64,000 nt of DNA. It comes from Anisodus tanguticus (taxonomy: Eukaryota; Streptophyta; Magnoliopsida; Solanales; Solanaceae). The position numbers were made by a program, and so were the translations under genes. The number at the start of each line of letters is the position of its first letter. Position 1 is the first letter of the stretch. Under the pieces are notes generated by a model. That model did no database searches, was not told where the DNA came from, and saw only the letters and a program-made list of their open reading frames with translations. The DNA is taken from contig CM067541.1 of NCBI GenBank assembly GCA_034509755.1, positions 7,180,001 through 7,244,000 on the forward strand. Reading direction: 5' to 3'. Shown one piece after another: positions 1-15,000 of this stretch.

Positions 1-79
1 ACACTTACAGACAGAGGAACACAGATATTTCTGGGTTTATCAAGATTTTTAAGGAGAATTCCATGAGTTAAACCATTAC

Positions 80-3000
80 CCTGATTTTCTGGGAAATCCA
101 CAAACCAACATCTTGGAGAAGCTTGTTCCCCGAAGCATCTTGTTCCTTTTTGGCATGCGCATTCTCTTCTGCAAGAAGTTCTTGCCCTGCTCCTTCGGCT
201 ATCACAATAACCATGTGTCCATTTTCTTTGAGTCGTTTTTCAACGTATTCGAAGAGTCCACCATCTCCTTCAAGATAAAAGGGTGACTCTGGAATTAAAC
301 AGAGATCAACATCTCTGCTCGCCAAAGTGGCATACATTGCGATGAAGCCTGCAACAAAAATTCCAAAAAATTGAACTAAGACTGGAAATTTTTAATAAGA
401 TAAAAATTGGAAAAATAACTTTACAGGGCATCATAACTGAGATCACTGCAAATATTAAAAGCTATTCTCCATGTCGAAATGATTGTCCTAGAGCTTAGAT
501 AAGCACACTTCATTATTTCTTACCATCATCTAGGGTGCAGACGATAATTTTTTAAGAGCAAGATTAACCGACATTGTGCAAGAGATGTTATGCAGCAGAG
601 ACGGACAGCAAATGCTCTCCATGGAAACATGATAAAACTCGTCATAACTAGCCTATTGGTTATGGGTAACAAGATTTCAAGGTCAAGGTGCACAATACCA
701 CAATAGCGCCCCATTAGCTTCACCACACCAATACCATTCTCAGCACTTTCAGCTTCAACATGAGCGGCATTTATGGCACGTTGAGCCTCCTCTACAGCAG
801 TATCAAAACCAAATGACTTGTCGATAACCTGAAAACAGCAAAAAGTTTTATTTACACAGAAAAGCAGCCATAAATGAAGAGCTCAATTTGCCTCGATCAC
901 ATAGGAGATAGTACTCTCAAAATGGGGTTTTTGAGGACATCATATCGAGGAATGTGCTGTGGAATACATTTATGTTTCTCATTTTGCAAGAAACATCGAA
1001 CTGTATTTCCTGAGATTATTAAACTGTTTATTAAATGGAAAGAAGGAAAAAAAATTAATAGGTATTTGAAGAGAAGAGAATTACAGGAATATCATTATCA
1101 ATTGTCTTGGGGATCCCAGCAACAATTACTTTGAGATCACGCCGCCTAATTTCCTGCAAAATGCAGTAATTGACAGAGGATAAGTATTTCACCTACCAAA
1201 GTATTGAGAATAGTCAAAACAAGGACCATACCATGAGTCAAAATCAGACGCATAAGGTAAAGCATATAAAATGGCTGCTTTGTTACTTTTGGCCAAAATA
1301 TGAATAAATAAGCACCTTGCAACCTGATTTTTGAAAATCATACTAAAACCATATGAAAATCTCAAGAGAATAGCAAACTCCTGGAAACTATTAGGTCGAT
1401 ATGCAAAAGCCATCAAAGTCAGCCGAACTTAACAGAATTATATTGGTATATATACTATCCACGAGCTTAACTGATATATGCTAAAGGAGGATCAAAATGA
1501 TGTCAACATGTAATACAGACTGTAAGAGATAACTTCATCAAGAAATTGTTAAGTGAGTAAATCACCTCAACAACCTTATAAAAGAATTGGTTTTCAAAAC
1601 TTTGAGCAGAGTGCTAAATAGCTCAGCAAGACAATACAATCCATGAGCACCTGTTGCCCTCTAAATGAATTTTTTGAGCTGGCATCTTTAAAATCTTGTA
1701 GCTGGGATTTCCAGGAAATAAAATAACATACCTCATATATTACAGCTGCTCCTTTCTGAGTTCCATCACCACCGATTATATAAACCTGGACCAGTAAAAC
1801 CACAAGTTACAGCCAGTGAAAATTTATTGAGTGACAACCACACTCAAGACATTTTGCAATGAGATAGAAGGTTTGCCTCAGAGGACACTGACTTCTGGTG
1901 ATAAACAGCAATTTCATCCCTAAAGATCATATTGTTAGTGACAAAGCTGAAATTCTATTCCTAAAGCCTTTTTCTCCCTCTAGCTTCTTTTCCACATAAA
2001 GTCATTTGCATGAATACAACATGCATGCTCACAGAAGCTCAACTTTCTTTGCCCAGAGAAAAGATTTTCATGACCAGTATAGTTCCCTCTTCATTAATAA
2101 GCAGCTTTTGCAAAAGGTAGGGAAAATCATAGTTTAAACGTCAGGGATGAATGCAGAAAATGTATTCTACGATTACCACACCTGTTTATGGAAAACTTAT
2201 CCCAAAAAAATTGTTTATGGACAATCTCGCACTAGAGGTACCTGATTAATTCCACGGTCCTGTATGCAGTCAACAATCTTTGTTTTATCATGGCCTCCTC
2301 GTGATGATCCAAGAATTGTACCACCGCGTTTATGAATATCATTAACAGTCTTTGGTGTCAAAGTGATGATATTCTTTGAATAGAAACCCCTGTAACCTCC
2401 CTTTTAAAAAAGAATTACAGTATCAGCTGCCAAGGAAGTGCAATATAAAACTTTGACAGGAGGATGAGAAAACAGAATAAAAGAGTAAGCACACACGAGG
2501 CCATATCAATCTCCAATTGTCAAACGTCTATATTTAATAGCCAAAAAAGATTTAAAAACAAAACAGCAATAAGAATCTGCTTTACTATCCAAACTTGCCA
2601 CACGTAGCAAATTGGTGTCCTTGTACCAGATTCTACAGTAAATGATAAGAAGCAATCCACCAGAAACACCTCAATTTACAATGTCTGGCTTAATTTCACT
2701 TGCTTCAAATATATCTCAAGCCACGGAGGCTGAAGCCATGACTCTTATGCCCCTTGTGTTTTACATCATCTGTATATGTTGGCCTACAGACTGAATTGAA
2801 ATGAAAAGTTTATATGGCAGTAAAATAAACTTTTTTTTAGATAAAGTAAAAGGTTTCATTGATAATATCAAGGCCAACTTGGGCATATCCAAGAAGTATA
2901 CCAAAGCAGGAGAACCTACAAAATATGGTTCTCCCAAAAGACACCCAATCCTCTAACCTAACAGGACCGCGTGGGTGCATCAAGAGAAAATAAGGAATCG

Positions 3001-6000
3001 GAGACTACTCCTTAATTGAGCTAAGCTCATCTCCATCCCTTCAAAAGCTCTCTTATTTCTCTCTTTCCAAACAACCCACATTAAAGCAAGAGGAGTAACA
3101 TTCCAAGCCTTGTGTCTTCTTCTCCTAGCTCCACTTTTCCAGCTGAACGTCAACTCCTTCACGGATCTTAGCATAGCCCAGAAACGTCAAACCATCTAAA
3201 GATATCCCACCATAACCTCGTGGCTACCTTGCAATGTAGCAAAATATGATCCACGTCATCACCTGCTTCCTTACAAAGGAAACACTAGCTTAGGCATAAA
3301 ACCTTTTGTTCCTAAGATTCTCCGCCGTCAAATCACCCCTCTAGTAGCTAGCCACGAGATGAAACACACCTTAATCGGTACCTTAGGTATCCATACCGAA
3401 TCATACGGAAAGCTAACATCTGCCCTATCGAGCACTTAACTATTCCCTAACTCCCAACTCTCGACTGACTCGCATTGCTTGTGAAGTAAAGCTAGCAAAC
3501 TCTGAAGCTCGGTCACCTCCCAATCTTGGGAATTCCTCTTGAACCTCAAATCCCAAAAAGTCTCATCCCTTTGTGCTTCCCTAACTTGTTGAACAGACAA
3601 ATTCCTATGGCAAGAGACCCTATACAAAATAGAGAAATCATCCTTTAGCACCACATCTCCACACCTCTTTTGTCCCCAAAAACTAACTCTACTCTCATCC
3701 CCAACCTTAAAAACAATTTGTCATTAAAGGCTTCACACCCCTTCATTATATTCCTCCCACACACCCGAAAGGCATAGTAACCGCATTTGTTAATATCATC
3801 CCGAACCTCCACAACCATTTACCCAGTAATGCTCTGTTAAACATCTTCAAGTCTTTAACCCCAAGTCCTTCCCACCATTTAGGAGAAGTCACGGTCTTCC
3901 ATCGCACTAAGTGATACTTCTTAGCACCATCCACCCCATCCCAAAGGAAGCTTCTTTGCAACCTTTCCAGCTTTTCTATGACAACGATAGGTGCATTGAA
4001 CGGGGACATGCAATAAGTAGGAATACTCGATAAAGTGCTATTGATAAGTACTTCATTCCCTCCGTTGGACAAATATCTTTTCAATTAACCTGCTAACCTC
4101 TTCTCTATCCTCTGAATGACCGGATTCCACACTCCAAGATCCTTGTTCGCCACGCCCAAAGGTAACCCAAGGTAGGTGGTAGGGAGAGCTCCTACCGAAC
4201 AATGCAAAACTTGGGCAAGCAAGTCAATGTTGTTCACCGCACTAACGGGTATGATCTCACATTTTCTAAGTTGATTTTAAGCATGACACCACCTTGAACC
4301 AAGTCAACACTTGTCCAAGGTAGTCCAACCGGGTCTCATCTGCATCATAAAACACTAAGGTATCATCAACAAATAAGAATGGGTGACTGACATAATGCCA
4401 CCATCCCTACTGCAGCCTTGAACCCCTTGATAAATCCGCCTACAACAGATTTGTCCATCATCCTGCTCAGAGCTTCCATCACCAAAATAAAAGGCATATG
4501 TGATAAAGGATCACCCTGCCTCAAACCCCTCGAACTACAAAGAAACCACACAAATTGCCATTAACCAACACAGAGTATCTCATAGAAAAGATACAAAAGT
4601 ACATCCACTTTATCCATCTCTCCCCAAAACCCATCTTCAACATAACGAAATCCAGGAACTTCCAATTTACATGATCATAGGCCTTCTCCAGATCTAACTT
4701 CCATAAAACACCTAGTTTACCTTGTTTCTTCCTCGAATATACCACTTCATTAGCCACCAAAGTTGTATCAAGAATATGTCTTCCTTCGACAAAAGCATTT
4801 TGCGAAGAAGAAACAGTCTCATCCAATACTCTCTTAAGTCTATTAGAAATCACTTTAGAAATTATCTTGTAAATGTTTCCAACTAGACTAATAACTCTTT
4901 AGTCGCCGATGCTAGAAGCCTTTTTTTTTTGGAATGATAACAATAAAAGAAGCATTTAAACTCCTTTCAAATTCACCCATCTTCGAATTCATCAATAGTA
5001 CTCAAGACATCATGTTTAACCGTGCTCCAACATTGTTGAAAGAAAAACAAAGTGAAACCATCTGAACCTGATTTCTTGTCACCGGCCACAATCCACCGCC
5101 TTACACATCTCTGCCTCATCAATATCCCTCTCTACACTCACTATTATCCCCCCCCCCCCCCAAATTTGATTGAAATCCAAACCCCATAAATCTAGCCTCA
5201 CTCCGCTTCTTCTTTGAACAACTGTTCATAAAACTGAACAATTGCTTCCTCTACATCCTCCTCCCCTACGTGGATCCCCCCACCCACCTCTACGGACTCT
5301 ATCAAGTTCCTCCTCTTATTTGCAACTGCTACCCTGTGAAAAAAATTGTGTTAGAATCCCCTCTTCCAACCACAATGCCCTCGATTTTTGCCTCCCACTA
5401 GTCTCTTGAGCCAAAGCCAAAAAAGCTAGCTCTTCTTTTAGAACTTCTTTCTTCTCCTTTCCCATCTAACTCCCTACCCACCTCTATACTGTCCAACTCC
5501 CCCGCCTCATTCATGATCTCCCTCATTTTCACCTCTACCCTCCCAAACACTTACTTATTTCATAACCTTAAATCTTGTGTTAGCATCTTCAACTTTTTTG
5601 AAAGTCTGAAAGATGGTCTCCCTCCACTACATAGCTACCCCACCACCCGGCTATTCTATCTCCAAAGTCAGTCGCTCGCAACCACATGTTCTCGAATCTG
5701 AAAGGGGATCTCATCCTTCTAAAGTGAATGATCTAAGATCAAACGCGGTAGAGGGAATTGAATCACATTTGGTGTCAACTCCTCCCAAGGAGTAGACACA
5801 AGGAATCTGTCCAACCAAGATTTGGAACTCATATAGAGTCAACACTTGTTACTCTGGCAGCATGCTTGCTTTTGCTTAACAAGTTTCTTAAAAGATCTAG
5901 AACAAAAAAGGGGACCGTTGACTTATTTGGTTTGAGTACAAGTATCACATAGTAGGAGCTTTATTACTCATTGTTAGAATGTCACATCAACTAAGTGTCG

Positions 6001-9000
6001 GTTGTAGTCTCCTTATATGATTTTGAAAATCCTCGTCATCTAAGCTATCTTTTGGAGTTGAGTTAGACCCAATGTCCATTTGGGCATCCCTATTGTTGGA
6101 TCACCCAATTTTGCATCTCCCGTGTTATATGAATCCACACTCCTTGGACATGTTGGGTGGAGTGTTAGAATCACACATCAGTTAAATGTGTAGGTTGTCT
6201 CTCCTTATATATCCTTCGAATACCTCACCACTTTGAACTAACTTTTGGGGTTGAGGTTCATTTTCTTAACACTCCTACATTGTAGGACTAAACAAATTAA
6301 ATTATGTTTTAAGTTTCTTTAAGCATTGTTGATGAAATCAATAAGATTTAAGATCTTTTTATGGGAATTATCACCAGAGTCATCCCCACCACCACCACCC
6401 ACACACCCGTATAGATAAAGTATTTCTATTAAAATTGAAGTAAAATGGTGCTTTAGAAAATTAACAAGGATTACAATTTTGTAGCACTCAAAATTCATCT
6501 TGCAATCAACCTCATTTACGTTGTTTTATCACACTTCCCACAAATCAGTGCTTCATTTCTTTTCCATAATTTCCATAAGATGGATAGAAGATGTCTTCCG
6601 ATTCTTTTTCAAACTCGAACTCCAAAACTAGCAATCCTAGATAGAGGGTTTGACCATGAATTGAACTCAAACTCCAGAATTGGCCTCTGATTCCTCTGGA
6701 TTCTATGGATAGTGGATTTAACATGAATACAAAAGTCATCAGATCTCAATGTTTTGATACAGTCACCAAAAGTTCCTTCAATCTTTTTCAATAAGGGAAC
6801 CCATGAATGGTTTTTTGTACCACGTGTAATAGTGAAGAATTGAGCAAATAGTATGAGTCTTATAAATTGCACTAATATTTTGACTAAGGAAATGGTCAAG
6901 TTCTTTGAGCACATGATACAAAGGGGGGGGGGGGGGGGGGTGCATTTTGCAAGTCTTCACTTAGAGAAGTGGTGCTATTTGTTCTAGTCCTATGAAGTCT
7001 TTACCTGCTGAAGTTCATAACTGATCTAATGCCAAAAACGTTTGCAGAAAAAAAAAGATTTTGAGCAGCCAGCTTTTAACAACTGCAATATAAGTTATGA
7101 AATAACATAGGCACGTGACTGTACGGGATCCAATGTTCATCAACAAAGAAACAAGTACGAATAAATAGCAACTGGATCCCCTTGAAACTAACTGTGCATG
7201 CATCAATCACTTCCCATATGAGGCAGAATGCCTAAACAAGCATAAAAGTTGAAGTTCAAACAACTTACATCAATACCAAAGACTTTGCTGACCCCATACA
7301 TATAATCAAGGCTATGTACAATTTCTCTGATCACTGTGTTTAGCCCTGGACACAAACCACCACAAGTTACAATACAAGCACGAACATCATCCGAACTGAA
7401 ATACACCTGAGCAACAAAGAAGCACGCTTCTCAGTGAAAATCTTTCACATTCGTACTTTTACTTATTCCCAAAAAAAAGGAGAATTGTCTGCCCCTCCCA
7501 GATGAAAGTACATACCTTCTGACGTGGACCAGCACGCCGGAAATGCACCCCTCTGGGACTGTCCTTGTGAACAACAACCTGGAAAGAGACTTAAACATTA
7601 CTTCAAGGAAGAGGAGTCAGAAGAACTCTCTAATACAAGTTTCCCTGGTACCTAAATGGAAAGACAAGCTAGCAATGGAATATAAAGATTATGAAGGGGC
7701 TCATTCCATGAAAGAAAACATAATAAAGAAATACCATTTCAAGCTTTCTTCACTGCTATATCATCTTGGAAACTACTGAAAAAACTAAAGAAATGAAAAG
7801 GAGTGCAAAGTACTGTCTTTAGGCATTCTGAAGAGTCATGGCATGTTCTTTTTTTTTTAAGGTAAGATTTAATTAATAAAGGTACCAAGATGGTACAGAT
7901 TACAAAAGATCAGCCTCTATCACTAACATGGCAACTACAGATCTCCTAACTCTTGTAAGAATTCCAAGTATTGCTCCATATACTCCTTTTAAGCAAAAAA
8001 TACAGATTTTATAAACATCTATTCTTAATCAGATCAGCATGTTCTTTTTGTACCTTTCAGCTATATAATGGAGTAAATTCTCAAAGTTTTGACATATACC
8101 TTGATTTTGTTTATCCTTTAAGCATTCCATTTCAATGCTTACTCTGTTTTGAGATATAATTTGTGGCAAGGGTGGAATAACAAGGTGTTCATATATCATG
8201 CATAACCACTAGATATGTCAAATTCAACAAAATATGGGATCTTCATTTTTTCAAAACCTAGATCGAAGTGTAATGGTCCTCTACTCTAGCTTTTGAGTTA
8301 TTCCTATTAGTACATTCTTTGGATCACCTGCATTCCCAGGGTAGTAAAAGTGAGAATTCTAAGCCCAGCTTTCTCAAGACTCTATGTAGCTAAATGTAAT
8401 TTGTCTATTTCAATATTTTCAGAAGATGGGTATAACATTTTTTTTCTTTGAATAGAATCTTAGACCCATGGAACAAGTTAAGAAACAGGACTCACCTTTT
8501 GGGGGACAGTATCATCCATGTCAACAAAGTACTGCCTGAAACCACAATGAAAGTCCATAACTTGTTAAAATACACAAATACTGAACTGTAAAGTAACTGC
8601 CACGTCAGCTTGAAGCATAACAAAAGAAATTTGGTGATTGACTCACTTCACAACTGAATATGCAGGATTCGACCGCAAAGGATTGTCATAAGTCTGCCGT
8701 CAAGCAACAAGATGTAAAAGAGGTTCAATTAGTAAGTATCAGCATCCAGCACACCAGACATAAAGGTTGGCAGATAAAATAGGTAATACTTATAAGAGCA
8801 AAATTGAACCATTCATATGAAACACTTAAGGAAAAAAACTTGTAGAACAAGGGGAACTAGGAATAGTATGTTACAAAGGTTACATGCCAGCATCCAAGAT
8901 ATTTAAAGTGATGACAAAATGGTTCCTTTCCAAAAACAAAATACAGATTGAATGAGCTTCTCCAACCATGTGATTTAATTGAGAATAGGAAATAAAAGAG

Positions 9001-12000
9001 ACTGATGGCAAGGATATGGTTTTTGTCTTATGATTAGTTTATGGATGGAAGGAAGTACAAACAGAATGAAAGATTTTTTCTTTGGGAGTGTACCAGAATA
9101 ACTTCTCCACCAGATATTCGTCAGTCCACAAAACCTGATCTTAGCACTTGTGTTCAAAACCAAATTGCAGATATTGCGAAAACATTTTGTAAATGAATTG
9201 AGTGTTAAACAATGTAATATACCCGTGATATACACTTGATATACAGAAGTGTATATCACGGGTAATGGCCCATCTCGGACAGAGCCCATCACGGGCAGAT
9301 TGTATATTTGGTATATATATTTGTGGTATATTGTAGTGTAAAGGTTACCTTAATTAGTTTTGTACACTTACCATAATTGTATAGTTAGAATTACGGTAGA
9401 ATAAGATTTTAGGAGTAGAATAGGAATATGATTCTCCTATTATGGAAATATGTAACTTGTATATATACTTTTCAATTAATGAAAATAATCAAGGGAATTA
9501 TTTATTTCATGGTATCAAGAGACTAGGTCTTGCTTCCGCCATTGCTCTCGGTTTTTGTGCCCTTTCTCGGCCACAACCGTCGCCGGATTCCGTCCCCCTT
9601 CACCGGAATTCGTGATATTATTAACCTCCACTCTTCCCAAATTTTCCCTCCTCTCCCTTTGTTCTTTCAATACGTCTAACAACAATTTTCATCCTGCCCT
9701 CATGGTTTCTAACATCAAGAACAACATCCCTATTGCTCTTGAGATGGAAAACGTCCAATATGTGACGTGGGCAGAATTGTTTAAAATTCACGCCATCTCC
9801 CATCAAGTCATCCATCACATAATCCCTCCCGCTGCACCTATTCCCGCGGAGAATTCTCAGTTATGGATTACTCTTGATGCTACCGTTCTCCAGTGGATTT
9901 ATTCCACTATTTCGGTTGACCTCTTACAGACGATTATTGAGCCGGATACCACGGCTATGGCTACCTGGAATAGATTGCGTGACATATTCCAAGATAACCA
10001 ACATTCACGTGTTGTCACACTCGAGCAGGAATTCTCTCAAGTTCGCATGGAAGAATTTCCAAACGTATCTGCATATTGCAAGAAACTCAAGGAGTTGGCG
10101 TCCCAACTCCGTAACGTTGGCGCACCTGTGACAAATAATCGTCTGGTTCTACAACTGGTTGCCGGTCTCTCGGAGGCCTATAATGGCGTTGTGACTCTCC
10201 TTCGTCAAAGCAACTCACTTCCCGCTTTTTATCAAGCCCACTCCATGCTTACTTTGGAAGAAGCCGGTTTGGCTAAAAAGGCGGCTACCAGAGCAAGCCC
10301 CGTCGTCCTAATGACGTCCTTCACAAATTCTTCAGGTTTTGTTGATAATTCAGGTCAAAACCGTACTCATGGTGGCGTAAAAAATAATCGTAAGAATAAT
10401 AACAAAAAACGCGGGGGCAAACGCGGCGGTTCCGATGGTGGTTCCGGTGGTCAGCAGTCCGGCAGTGGGCCCCGTCGTCAATAGTGAGCCTCCTCCCTAC
10501 TGGTCCCAGCCGTGGGGCCCATGGCAATGGGGCTCGGGCAATGGGCCGTGGGTCAGCAACCCCTATTTTCCAGGCCCTTTCAGCGGCCAGTGGGGCTGGA
10601 CAGCCTAACTTCAGGCCCAACAATCAGCAGGCAGCTTCTCGTTTCAATGGGCCGGGCCAGCAGGGTGGACTGCTTGGGCCTCGGCCCACGCAAGCATTCT
10701 CGGCAGTGGGCCCCACATCTACTCACACCGACATTGAGGCCGCAATGCACACACTGGGTTGACGCAACGGATCCAAATTGGTACATGACACCGGCGCAAC
10801 GACACACATGACTTCCGATCAAGGTACTCTCTCGTCTTATGCCAATTTGAGCAACCCTCGTGGTATAATTGTCGGTAATGGTAACTCTATTCCAATTCAG
10901 GGTTATGATCATAAAACTCTATCTCCCCCCAATCCTCCCCTTATCTTGAAAAATATTTTACATGCCCCCAAATTGATTAAAAACTTAGTGTCTGTCCGAA
11001 AACTCACCCCTGACAATTCTGTTTCTGTTGAATTTGATCATTTTGGTTTCTCTGTGAAGGATTTCAAGACGGGGAGTCCTCTCATGAGGTGTGATAGTAG
11101 GGGAGATCTTTATCCTATCACACCCGGTTTCAGTCCATCGAGTCCAGCCTTGCCGTCAGCGTTCGCAGCCCTTGCTCCTTCCCTGTGGCATGCTCGGCTT
11201 GGTCATCCGGATCTTCTATTTTGTCGTCTTTACTTAAAAATAACTTTATCTCATGTAAGGGTACGAATAGTACTCCAAATTATCGATTTTGCTCTTTAGG
11301 AAAAATTGTTAGACTACCATTTGTTGACTCGAATTCACATACTTTAATGTCATTTGATATTATTCATAGCGACCTATGGACATCTCATGTTATGAGTTCT
11401 CTGGGTCACCGGTATTATATTTTATTTTTGGATGATTATTCTAAATTTTTATGGACATTTCCGATTGCAAATAAATCTCAAGTGTTTTCCGTCTTCTTAA
11501 AATTTAGAGCATTCATTAGAACTCAATTCGAACGAGAAATAAAAAATATTCAGTGTGATAATGACAAAAAATATGACAATTGGGTGTTTCGGGAGTTCTG
11601 TGCTAATAATGGGATCAATTTTTGTTTTTCTTATCCTCATACGTCTTCACAAAATAGGAAGGCCGAACGCAAAATTCGTTCCATAAATAACATTGTCCGC
11701 ACTCTCTTAATTCATGCTTCCGTACCCCCCATATTTTTGGTCTCATGCTCTTCAAATGGCTACATATCTCCTTATCATAATTTCTTCCAAAAGTCTGACA
11801 TATTCTTCCCCCTTCAAATTTTATATAATAAGACTCCTTCTTATTCTCATCTTCGGAATTTTGGGTGCTTATGTTATCCGTTATTTTCGTCCACCACAAT
11901 TAACAAACTTCAGGCCCGGTCTACTCCGCGTGTGTTTTTGGGTTTTTCGTCCAACCATCGTGGTTATAAATGCTTTAATTTATCCTCCAAGAAAATCATC

Positions 12001-15000
12001 ATTAATCGCCGTGTAATTTTTGATGAAACCCAATTTCCATTTACTAAAGTTCATACTCCCGAGCCTAGTTCGTATAATTTTTTGGATGATGGTATATCCC
12101 CATATATTACTCACCATTTTTCGGACATGCCCCGCACCCAAAATTCTCCAACGGGCCCACTGCCCTCTGGCCCCACGAGTCAGTCACACCCTACCGTCAC
12201 TGGATCAGTTCCAGCATCTGCTTATTGTCTTGGGCCAGCAGGCCCACTGCATGCTGGCCAGTCCATCCCGAGCCCAAAAAATTCCCAAAATCCATCATCT
12301 TCCTCCTCAAGTCATAGACCGGTCACTCGGAGTCAGCAGGGTGTTTTTAAACCAAAGAGACATTTCAATTTAAATTCTAATGTTCTTAAATCACCATTAC
12401 CCCGTACTCCTGTGTCTGCGTTAAATGACCCCAATTGGAAAATTACTATGATCGATGAATATAATGCTCTTATTGATAATAAGACATGGGAGTTGGTGCC
12501 CCGTCCTTCTGGTATTAATATTATTAGGTCTATGTGGATTTTTGCTCACAAGAAAAATTCAGATGGTTCGTTTGCACGACATAAGGCGCGGCTTGTGGGT
12601 GATGGTAAGACTCAACAGGTTGGGGTGGATTGTGGTGAGACATTTAGTCCGGTGGTCAAGCCGGCTACCATTCGCAATGTACTCAGCTTGGCTCTTTCAA
12701 AAGCATGGCTTATTCATCAGTTAGATGTAAAGAATGCTTTCCTACATGGTGATCTCAAGGAGACAGTTTATATGCATCAACCGTTGGGATTCAGGAATCT
12801 CAAACATCTTCATCATGTTTGTTTGTTGAAGAGGTCCTTATATGGGCTTAAGCAGTCTCCACGGGTCTGGTATACAAGGTTTGCTGACTATGTTTCGACT
12901 ATTGGGTTCACTCACAGCAAGTCGGATAATTCCTTGTTCATCTACCGTCGTGGTTCGTCTTTGGCCTACATTCTGTTGTATGTGGATGATATCACTTTGA
13001 CTGCCTCTACAAATGCCTTACGCCAGTCTATCATGAACATGCTCAGCTCTGAGTTTGCTATGAAAGACTTAGGTCCCTTGAGTTACTTTTTGGGGATTGT
13101 CGTCACTCGTCATTCCGATGGATTGTTTTTGTCTTAACGGAAGTATGCAGCTGAGATCAACGAGAGGGCTGGGATGTCATCCTGTAAGTCCACTTCCACT
13201 CCTATTGATACAAAACCCAAGCTTGGTGCTGCGGCTGGCGTACCCTACGAGGATCCAACCCGCTATCGCAGGGCCCTTCAATATCTTACCTTTACGAGAC
13301 CAGATATTACATATGATGTCCAACAGGTGTGTTTGTTCATGCATGATCTCCGAATTGAGCACATGAATGCGCTCAAACGCATCATTCGGTATATTCAGGG
13401 AACACTTGACTATGGTTTACATTTATATCCTTTCTCAACTGCCACACTTGTCTCGTATACAGATGTTGATTGGGGTGGTTGTTCCGACACCAGACTGTCT
13501 ACGTCTGGTTATTGTGTGTTCCTTGGCAACAACTTGATCTCTTGGTCTACAAAGCGTCAGACGACTCTATCCCGCTCAAGTGCCGAGGTTGAATATCGAG
13601 GGGTAGCTAATGTGATCTCGGAATCATGTTGGTTACGTAATTTACTATTAGAGCTTCATTATCCCATTCCGAAGGCAATCTTGGTGTATTGCGATAATAT
13701 TAGTGTCATTTACCTTTCGGGTAATCCGGTTCAGCACCAACGCACTAAGCATATCGAGATGGACATACATTTTGTCCGCGAAAAGGTTGCTCGGGGTCAG
13801 GTACGCGTATGGCATGTCCCGTCAAGATATCAAATTGCAGACATCTTTACAAATGGTCTTCCCCTCGATCCATTTTGAAGATTTTAGAGACATTCTCAGC
13901 GTTCGAAGACCGCCCGCTATGGCTGTGGGGGTGTGTTAAACAAGGTAATATACCTGTGATATACACTTGATATACAGAAGTGTATATCACGGGTAATGGC
14001 CCATCACGGGCAGATTGTATATTTGGTATATATATTTGTGGTATATTGTAGTGTAAAGGTTACCTTAATTAGTCTTGTACACTTACCATAATTGTAGAGT
14101 TAGAATTATGGTAGAATAAGATTTTAGGAGTAGAATAGGAATAGGATTCTCCTATTATGGAAATATGTAACTTGTATATATACTTTTCAATTAATGAAAA
14201 TAATCAATGGGATTATTTCTTTCAGAAAGTTCACACATCTAACGGTTCTCCATTAACAACTTATTACAATACAACAAAAGCTAATGCATATTCACTTGAT
14301 GCCTCTTGTTTACTGACACAAAGTAAAAGATTTAGATAGCATCTAGCAGCTGTGCTGAACACCAAATTGTAGACGCCCCAATAAACATCTTTTACATAAA
14401 TGTTCAGACAACTAACCATCCTCCAACAAGTCAGCACGTCCCCTTATCGAGGGAGCTATGAACTCCTTCCATTTGCAGACTAAATAAAACTTCAAAGCAC
14501 AAAACTCATATCTTAATATTCATAAACCTGTATTACTTTTCATCTTTTTACATCGATATTGTCCCATAACAATTGAGCAGAAAATCCTCCCACCCACCCA
14601 TACTTCGTCAGAAGCAAATTATCATTTTCCTGCCGATAACTTTAATTAGTAAAATCTAGTAGAAACTAAACAAACTTTGAGAGAACATGTGTACTTTATG
14701 GAAACCATACTTCCTTAACCAGATCTCCAAGTATACAAGTACATGACATTTAAAGTTATCAATAAATTTCAAAAAGTAATTCTCAGTATTAGCTCGCATT
14801 CAGTTCACCACAACATAGGCCATATCCTTAACTGTTATTCAAAAGGGAAAGAAAAGGACAAAGTATACACTTTAGATGGAAACATTGAGACAAGGGTGGA
14901 TTTTGCAATATTTTGATAATCGTGCTACCCACGTCACCTTGCATCCATCTCGACTAATTCCTTGAGGTACTCGCTACCTCCCACCAGCACAGGTACCGGA

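Larger units (their letters stand above)
9203..14224 (+). mobile_element. Ty1/copia LTR retrotransposon, both LTRs present, in PFK intron 1
   Basis: 5.0-kb element opposite in strand to its host gene. The LTRs (9203-9509 and 13934-14224) start TGTTAAAC and end TTTCA. The primer-binding site TGGTATCAAGAG begins at 9510, matching the initiator Met-tRNA type, and a G-rich polypurine tract (GGCTGTGGGGGTG) precedes the 3' LTR. The order gag, protease, integrase, RT, RNase H is copia type. The LTRs differ by roughly nine substitutions counted by eye plus one 16-bp indel, so insertion was not recent. The 5-bp flanks (TTGAG left, GAAAG right) do not match, so no clean target-site duplication is visible. 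It cannot move by itself, because the polyprotein has several frameshifts and a stop codon. Confidence 0.95.

Noticed and set aside
11615..11899. 94-codon minus-strand ORF and other antisense ORFs in 10321-13362
   Set aside because: Shadows of the copia pol frame on the opposite strand.
9198..14229. Target-site duplication for the PFK-intron copia element
   Set aside because: TTGAG and GAAAG do not match; not claimed.
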